From positions 206,975,813 through 207,039,812 of the forward strand of contig JAKGHH010000001.1 in NCBI GenBank assembly GCA_022828595.1: a DNA stretch of 64,000 bases. Direction: 5' to 3'. Of this stretch, positions 58,741-64,000 are shown piece by piece. The notes under the pieces were generated by a model, which did no database searches, was not told the origin of the DNA, and was given only the letters and a program-made list of their open reading frames with translations. Source of the DNA: Nelumbo lutea. Lineage: Eukaryota; Streptophyta; Magnoliopsida; Proteales; Nelumbonaceae. Every line of letters starts with the position of its first letter. The stretch's first letter is position 1. The translations under genes were made by a program, and so were the position numbers.

Positions 58741-59041
58741 CCTTGTTCTGCTTGTTTCGACGCTTTGTATTTTGTTGTTTGGTTCTTTGATGAGAATCTC
58801 GCTTCCTCTTGTTAGAAACCCAAGGGAGAGGAAATAAAACAGTACCTCCCACAAATCCGCCGAGGAAGGGAACTATTCCCACCACCCAGCCAACCACCAA
58901 TCCCCTCTTAAAGGAAACATCGGAGAACTTCCAAACCTCAAAACCTGCTAATATAACCATAGACAAGAGAGCAAACAGTAAGATAGACACCTTCATGGGA
59001 GGCTCTATCCATCTCTTACCTTCAATTTCTTCCTTCTTCAT
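56886..59041 (-). CDS. BIR1-like receptor pseudokinase lacking an LRR ectodomain
   Basis: Two exons. Exon 1 (58742-59041, 100 codons) has a hydrophobic N-terminal segment (residues 18-37), FSDVSFKRGLVVGW, a second membrane span (47-70) and a basic stretch ending RRNKQNK. Exon 2 (56886-57842) has VSMLDDLVTEMKLEDLIKLT, then a kinase fold: GSGRSG loop (130-135), Lys151, Glu166, HRN (248-250) for HRD, NFG (268-270) for DFG, GDVYSFG-like RDVYSFGIVLLELLTGEKP, ERPKMFEVYKTLRA and the C-terminal DNDDLLM. Joined phase 0 this gives 418 residues. It matches the At5g48380 (BIR1) family of plasma-membrane receptor kinases that control immune signalling with BAK1. Both catalytic aspartates are Asn, so it is a predicted pseudokinase. 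The donor is GC (AAG|GCAAGC). Decayed LRR sequence lies upstream, so the locus may be a pseudogene. Confidence 0.75.
58347..58434. mobile_element. Mini hairpin element (~88 bp MITE candidate) in the intron
   Basis: CCTATTTGATAAC...ATTCACTGAA at the left pairs with the inverted right end GGCGTTTGATAAC...AGTGACTGAA. Ends of GG/CC-(N)TTTGATAAC are common in short plant MITEs. No target duplication could be set. Confidence 0.4.
58709..58736. repeat. (GA)n microsatellite beside the splice donor
   Basis: Fourteen GA units; on the coding (minus) strand this is a CT run directly after the GCAAGC donor. Confidence 0.95.
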
Positions 59042-59129
59042 CGATTGAGGTCACCGATCGATTCCTGAACGTGAAGCTTGCTGTTTTGCCGCCTGCCGAG
59101 CTTGAGGATGCTCAGATATATTTGCCCAG

Positions 59130-59375
59130 ATATCGAGGCTGGTCAGTGTTGTAGAGATGACCGAATATATGAAGATGTTGCAATAACACGGCCAATGGTC
59201 ATTGCAATTCTCAAGACCCTCTGGGAACATGGACCCCGGATCGAGCCATATGTCTGAGAGGCATATATCAGTTGTTTAAGACCCTGTTCTATTCTCCATC
59301 TGAATGCTAGAAGTCAACCTCAATTCATTTACAGAATCCTTTGGAAATTTAATCGTTCTGGCCACTGGTTTTTGG
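59130..59375 (-). pseudogene. Decayed LRR ectodomain of the BIR1-like gene
   Basis: Upstream of the exon 1 ATG, the minus strand shows in shifting frames GFCK...EVDF...HSDGE, then AACAGGGTCTTAAAC (NRVLN), CCTCTCAGACATATGG (LSDMG-like), MFPEGLENC and LTSLDI. In order, these are the N-terminal cap (CxxxGVECWHPDENRVLN-type), the first LRR and the start of the second LRR of BIR1-family receptors. Stops and indels are frequent, and the remaining repeats up to the membrane segment are deleted. This supports loss of the ectodomain from a once complete receptor gene. Confidence 0.55.
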
Positions 59376-59810
59376 GTTGATGATTCGATTATCTGGTTCA
59401 AATGGATGGTTTGTTTTGATAATAAAAACTAAGAAAATAAAAAAAATAAAAGAACGGCTAAAAATTGTTGAATAAGTCGATGGATTGACGATTTGACTGT
59501 CTGAATCAACGAATTATTGATCGATTCAATAGTTTTTGGCCAAGGACCGAGTTTGAAATAAAACAGAACCAATTTCCTGAACAATTTATGAGCTGAATAG
59601 TTCTGACCGTCCAATCAACGGCGGTTCGAAAACCATAGTTAGAATCCCTTGAAGAGCTTAAGCAGCGCCCATAGATTGAAATATGCCCATGCCACACCAC
59701 TCCAGTCAAAAAATTAAATCAATGGTTGATTTAGTAAGAGAGTCCCTATAGTTTCACCCAATTATTAAAACTTACCCAATAATTTATGCATTTTTAGTAC
59801 ACCCCCTCTA
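59376..59810. other. Non-coding tract
   Basis: Upstream of the decayed ectodomain. TGATTCGATTATCTGGTT and GATTTGACTGTCTGAATCAA-type blocks form an imperfect inverted repeat around 59380-59530. The signal-peptide exon of the receptor is not visible. Confidence 0.4.
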
Positions 59811-60527
59811 CTTGGGTCTCAACTGGTTCAGAGTCTTCGAGCTTGCATGTTTGATCTGAGAATACCAAAGAAGCAAATACTAACCGAACTAAAAGACCAT
59901 CAAAGAGAGAAGACCTCGACGTACGTCAACGTGATTTAAATTGAAATTATTAGGACAGAGAGGAAAAACTGTATCTGTTTGTGAAAAGGGAAAATATATG
60001 ATGCAGAAAGGATATGATACAGAAAAAGTTTTGATCATTGATCAAAAGTTTTTCAGATATTTCATATCATATAACTTAACCCTAGTGAAAAACATCTCAT
60101 AATGCAATTCGATGCATGTTTCAACTTTCAAATAATAATGGAATTTATTTCAGTATTTCAATTTTGCATGACATTTGAGCCCATCTTCTCTGGCGTATGA
60201 AATGGTTTTCAATTCTAATTGTGATCACTACGTGTATTCCATGCATAATTAATTAGATTGAAGTTTTTCAAGAGCCATTTATTTTTGTCCCACCATGTCT
60301 ACGACAAGTCCAAAAACACGGTTTCCATTCAATTTGCGTCTAGAAAAATTCTAGGGCGTACTGCGGATTCTCAAATCTTAGATAACAATATTTTTCTCTT
60401 TGGCTTTTGATTTTTACATGGGCCCAAAACTAGTTTATTATTTTCTTCGAAAAAGAAAATAATTATTTAATTATAAAGTCAAAAGTCTACACCATCTACT
60501 GAAATAAAGTTGAAGCATGCAGAACTG
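59811..60527. repeat. Direct repeat R3, copy 2
   Basis: Partner of 54014-54788; about 95% identical from TTTCATATCATATAACTTAA onward. It lacks the ~75-bp insertion and is more diverged at its left end. Confidence 0.9.
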
Positions 60528-61490
60528 TCCATTCAAACTAGATGATTAATCTGTTCACTGAGAATCAGTCCCCAAAATAGCTCTGTATCCTGTCCGATTT
60601 TTAAAACCTTGCCCGAGTGAGTGTGACTCCATCCTCTTCCTCATGTCCCAAAGAAATAAAATATTAACCTTGGGAGATCCGTGACTACCAGCTTTTGCAC
60701 AAGCAAAAGCCACAACCCTTACATTTGGTGTCTAAGCACTGAAGCACATAGTGACACAGGGTCGAGCTCGGAGCTCCCGACCGTAGCCAACGCCTACCCA
60801 TCCAAGGAATAAAAGATGCAAGTGATTGCAGCCAAGCCATAGGTTAGCCTTAATCAACTCTCCAGTGGGAGATCACCTGATGATGGGATTGTCGGTCGAG
60901 CTCATCAAGGGATAGACAACCATGTATACCAACTAAAAGCTCTACAGCCAAAAGCTTATTGGACCTCCTTAACAGTCACCATTTCCGCCGGATAAATTGC
61001 TGATCGAATTTTTGAGGTAATCTGGAGGCTTTAAGATACACCAAGGGATGATGGACATTATAATTATAGGTATCAAGTAAAACAAGAGATAATAGAAAGA
61101 GGTGAAGAGAATAATTAAGGCTTGTGCCACATGCATTAGTTTAATCACAAAAATATATAATACAAGGAGTCCAACTTAAGTCACAATGCAACAAACACTA
61201 TAGTCCTAGTTTGTCTAAGAATGACGAACAATGAGGTTAGCCAAACAATTTCAGTGGTAAGGTCCACCAAGGTGTTTTTCTTTTGAACACGTCAATAGAA
61301 TAGGTTAGAATCAAGGAAAACAGAAAAACCACAAGTCACCCTCCCAATAGAATAGGTAGTCCTCCCCCTCCCAATTATCAGCATCACAATAACCATTAAC
61401 CAAAAATGCAGAGAAAAGAGTACTGATGAAAGTGTAAAATACGATCAGTGGAATTCACAACGATCTGCGCCTCAAAAACCCCTACAGCCA
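60528..61490. other. Non-coding tract
   Basis: No gene recognised. GGTCGAGCTCGGAGCTCC near 60761 is a short palindromic GC-rich motif. Confidence 0.45.
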
Positions 61491-61496
61491 ATCCTA

Positions 61497-61640
61497 GCTG
61501 TGTATTGGGAGCATCTCCCAATGAAAAAGTAGGGGAAATGCTTCCAATGCACGCTGAGATGTGCTGTGGGGCGTTTTTGGGATGTGCCGGGTGGGGCCCA
61601 GATGTAAACTCTGTTCAGTGGTCCCCATTGAGATATTGTA
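61497..61640 (+). repeat. Dispersed repeat related to 33040-33095
   Basis: TGTGTATTGGGAGCATCTCC and AAGTAGGGGAAATGCTTCC match the reverse complement of the segment near 33045-33095. Downstream, GGGTGGGGCCCAGATGTAAA is typical of repeat DNA. The open frame 61448-61837 crosses this repeat and is not called as a gene. Confidence 0.4.
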
Positions 61641-63520
61641 AATTTCTTTTTACCAAGGTCCCAATTTACATCAATAGGGGCTTGAAGGAACTAACAACCC
61701 TTATTAGCTATATTTGGGTGTGTAATAATAACATACAACAAGGAACCAACAATACTATGATAAGAAGTAAATTAGCCAAAATATACCAACATGCTTGGAT
61801 AGATATGAGAGTTGGTGGGCGTCAATGGGGGAGCTAGTAATTTTCTTTTAGAGGGGCATTAAAGGGTGATCCTTAACATCTCTATTCAAGCTTTGGAGGG
61901 GCCAAGGACCCCACCAATATACTTGACTCTACCCCTAGCTAGTTGGCATAGGTGTGAGCTTCAATGCCAAGAAAATAGTGAAAATCACCTACATATTGTG
62001 CACATTGATTCTTGATCTCCAATAAAATATGAAAAACCATAATTCTAATGCTTATGCAAAAGCTAAATACAAATTTATCTAATGAAAGAATAAAAGGAAT
62101 AAAAATTACAAATTTATCAAATTTACTAGCAATCTAGAGATTCAAGAATGATAACGATTTTTTTTTATAAATATTCAAGAATGATAACAATTGCAAATCT
62201 TGAATCAAGAACAAAAGAGATCAATCCAACAATCATCCAATGGCTAAATCATCATAATCACATTAAAATTAAAAAAATAAAACCTTAATTTATTTCAGAT
62301 CATGCGCCCCATGAGTGTGAAACACTTAAACTATCAAATCTTTTAGAACAATTGAAATTGCCCAAATCGATATGCAAGAAAATGAAAAATCTGGGCATCC
62401 AAATAATTTAATTCATCACGGTTCAACATCCCAAATGAAACCATGATCAAGAATGAAGAGAGATCAGATCTTTGGATCAAGAATGAAAAGGAAAAACAGT
62501 TTTTGTCCTTAGATCATTTGGGATTATATTTGATGAAGAGAGATCAGATCTTTGGATCAAGAATGAGTATAATACCTGATTATGTCTATAATTGCATAAA
62601 CCAAAGTGTTGCTCACACCCAAGTTTTGATCTACCCAAAACATTGAAACTAGCTGAAAATGGAGCAACTATGATTTTGTAGTCTTAGAAAATTCTATAGA
62701 ATTTTAAGAGCAAGGTCTAACCTTTGTCATCAATTTGGGTGATAATTTTCACCCAAAATAAGTGTAGATTAACGGTAGATATGTTGGCTAATGGATCAAT
62801 TGATGGATAGGATCCAAAACCCTAGAAAGATTGATCTTACAAGGCTAAGTTGAATTCAACAGTGTAGGAGAGAACTAATATAGTTCAATCTCCCCATATT
62901 GTACCCTATTTATAGGCTATGGAGGGATGCAAGAGTCCTCTCCTCTTGTCTGTCTATGATTCCTAACATAGGATTATGTCGGAGAGAATCTTGCTCTCCT
63001 AATCCTACCCAAAAATTAGAAACTTTCTACTAGACTTTTTAGTCAAATCCGAATCATACTAAACTATTTACTTGATACTTTAACTAGGATTTTTATGTAA
63101 GACTTTTAATTAACCATTTGCACCTTATAAATTCTGGAAATTACACCTAATTAGGAAATTTCGTATGGAATGAAACCCACAACTTAATGAGAGAACCAAC
63201 ACTTGAACCTTAGTGATGTTGTCCGTATTGAGGTGGACGAGCAGTAGATACTAAATAGTGTCTCATTGAACTGGACGAGTTGAGTTGGAAGTGATATGGA
63301 GAGGTGAAGTTGAGGTTGTGCCTATGTGAATAGGGCGAGGTGGTACACCAAACACGACATGTGAGAAAACAAACTCAAAGGCCCTGAGGAGGTTTCCTAG
63401 GAAGAGGCACTCTATCACTCAAGTTAGTAAAGGATGGATGAGGTTGACTAGGCCAAGGGACTAAGGACAAGCTGGTCTTAACAGAGTTGTGCTAAAGAAG
63501 GAGAGAGTGGAAGAGTGGAT
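61641..63520. other. Non-coding tract with a TATA motif and a local repeat
   Basis: GAAGAGAGATCAGATCTTTG plus GATCAAGAATGA occurs twice (62455-62487, 62536-62567). On the minus strand CTATAAATAG (62907-62916) is a strong TATA box, followed by a leader-like segment; it may belong to a decayed LTR or gene reading leftward. No protein recognised. Confidence 0.4.
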
Positions 63521-64000
63521 TGAAAGAATGGTAGGATCCATCTAATGGATGCTAAGAAAGGTGCGGAATGTGGGCGAATTTCAAAAAAAATTTCCTACCT
63601 TCTTCCAACTGGGAATCATATTCCCTAAATTTAGAATACATTATTCAAGGATCCTACTTGAACCATAAACAAATCAAATCTGAACCAAAAGGAAACATGA
63701 AGGATTATACCTGATCCGGAGAAATAATATCTCCCAAAGTTGGTGTTCACGCCCAAAGAAGTGACCAAGATCCGCTCCTGCTGAAGATGACACAGCTGTG
63801 GATGGAACGGAACCAGCAAGATGCGTCCTACACACTGGATTCTTCACAAGAACCCTCTGGAAACCTTGAACACTGAATCCTAGTGTCTTTCTTGCAAGAC
63901 TGTTGTCAAGAACTGCTTTCTTGACTTTCTGTTGCTGCAAAGATCCAATCTTCCAACAGGTAGTGGTGGCGGCTGAAGGAGGAGAAGTCCAGGGACGAAG
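63521..64000 (-). repeat. Ty1/copia LTR of the C family, 3' part (minus strand)
   Basis: The reverse complement matches the last ~480 bp of LTRs C1 and C2 (ATCCAGTGTGTAGGACGCA, TCATCTTCAGCAGGA, TTTGGGAGATA, GATCCTACCATTCTTTCA). The end CATTCTTTCA maps to 63521. Beyond it there is no primer-binding site, so this is a 3' LTR or a solo LTR, truncated at the window edge. Upstream sequence is off the window. Confidence 0.85.

Larger units (their letters stand above)
57843..58741 (-). other. GC-AG intron of the BIR1-like gene
   Basis: 899 nt between AAG|GCAAGC (58741) and ATCACCAG|GTCTCC (57843). The protein join NKQNK|VSMLDD fits the family juxtamembrane. A (GA)n tract (CT on the coding strand) starts 4 bases into the intron (58709-58736), and an ~85-bp hairpin lies in the middle. 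Confidence 0.6.

Noticed and set aside
61448..61837. 129-codon plus-strand open frame
   Set aside because: Crosses a dispersed repeat shared with 33 kb; no family resemblance.
1..64000. CRISPR arrays, bacterial operons, rRNA or tRNA genes
   Set aside because: None seen. The repeat spacing is irregular, and the gene content and introns are those of a plant nucleus.

Overview
This 64 kb window is nuclear DNA from a flowering plant, most likely a eudicot. The evidence is plant-lineage LTR retrotransposons (Tat-type Ty3 elements with a second RNase H, Tork-type Ty1), plant gene families split by introns, long AT-rich intergenic tracts and G-box motifs. One 100-N assembly gap lies at 28633-28732. 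I cannot name the species. Almost everything is repeat or decayed gene. Only one locus has a long open coding frame, a receptor-like pseudokinase on the minus strand at 56886-59041.

Layout. (1) 1-12.9 kb is a stack of nested retroelements. Element A, a Tat-lineage Ty3 element on the plus strand, covers its RNase H, second RNase H, integrase, a decayed antisense ORF and the 3' LTR (ends 5756). It sits in the integrase of element B, a Tat element on the minus strand (5757-11005, 5' LTR at 10567-11005). B abuts a broken Ty1/copia Tork fragment (11.1-12.6 kb). (2) 12.9-22.1 kb holds a candidate MITE, a minisatellite, one orphan exon of an ABCC (MRP-type) transporter, a ~0.7 kb direct repeat pair, and a non-autonomous hAT element with a perfect 8-bp target duplication (19463-20596). 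(3) 22.1-28.6 kb holds two same-strand copies of a Ty1/copia 5' end (1.9 kb LTR, primer binding site, leader). The second abuts the first inside gag. A third, minus-strand LTR of this family runs off the window end (63521-64000). (4) 28.7-36.8 kb is AT-rich, with direct repeats and a fold-back MITE.

(5) 36.8-51.9 kb carries a ~2 kb direct duplication with a 13 kb offset. Between the copies lie a 2.9 kb near-palindrome (40501-43417), a young 404-bp tandem duplication (43820-44627), and the first exon of an NST1-like acidic protein gene with a one-base frameshift (46332-46642) downstream of a G-box-rich promoter. (6) 52.2-53.0 kb holds five decayed exons of importin-5, with intron gaps kept. 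(7) 54.0-60.5 kb has another direct repeat pair flanking the BIR1-like receptor pseudokinase. Its two exons encode a membrane segment and kinase fold. Its LRR ectodomain survives only as decayed sequence upstream (59130-59375).

The genes do not form a pathway. The window reads as an intergenic region shaped by nested retrotransposition, DNA transposons and DNA-level segmental duplication that left isolated exons. The most unusual items are the 2.9 kb hairpin, the antisense ORF inside the Tat element (with a plausible 99-nt intron), the ectodomain-less pseudokinase with a GC-AG intron, and the duplicated block that keeps a C-terminal membrane-anchor frame open in both copies.
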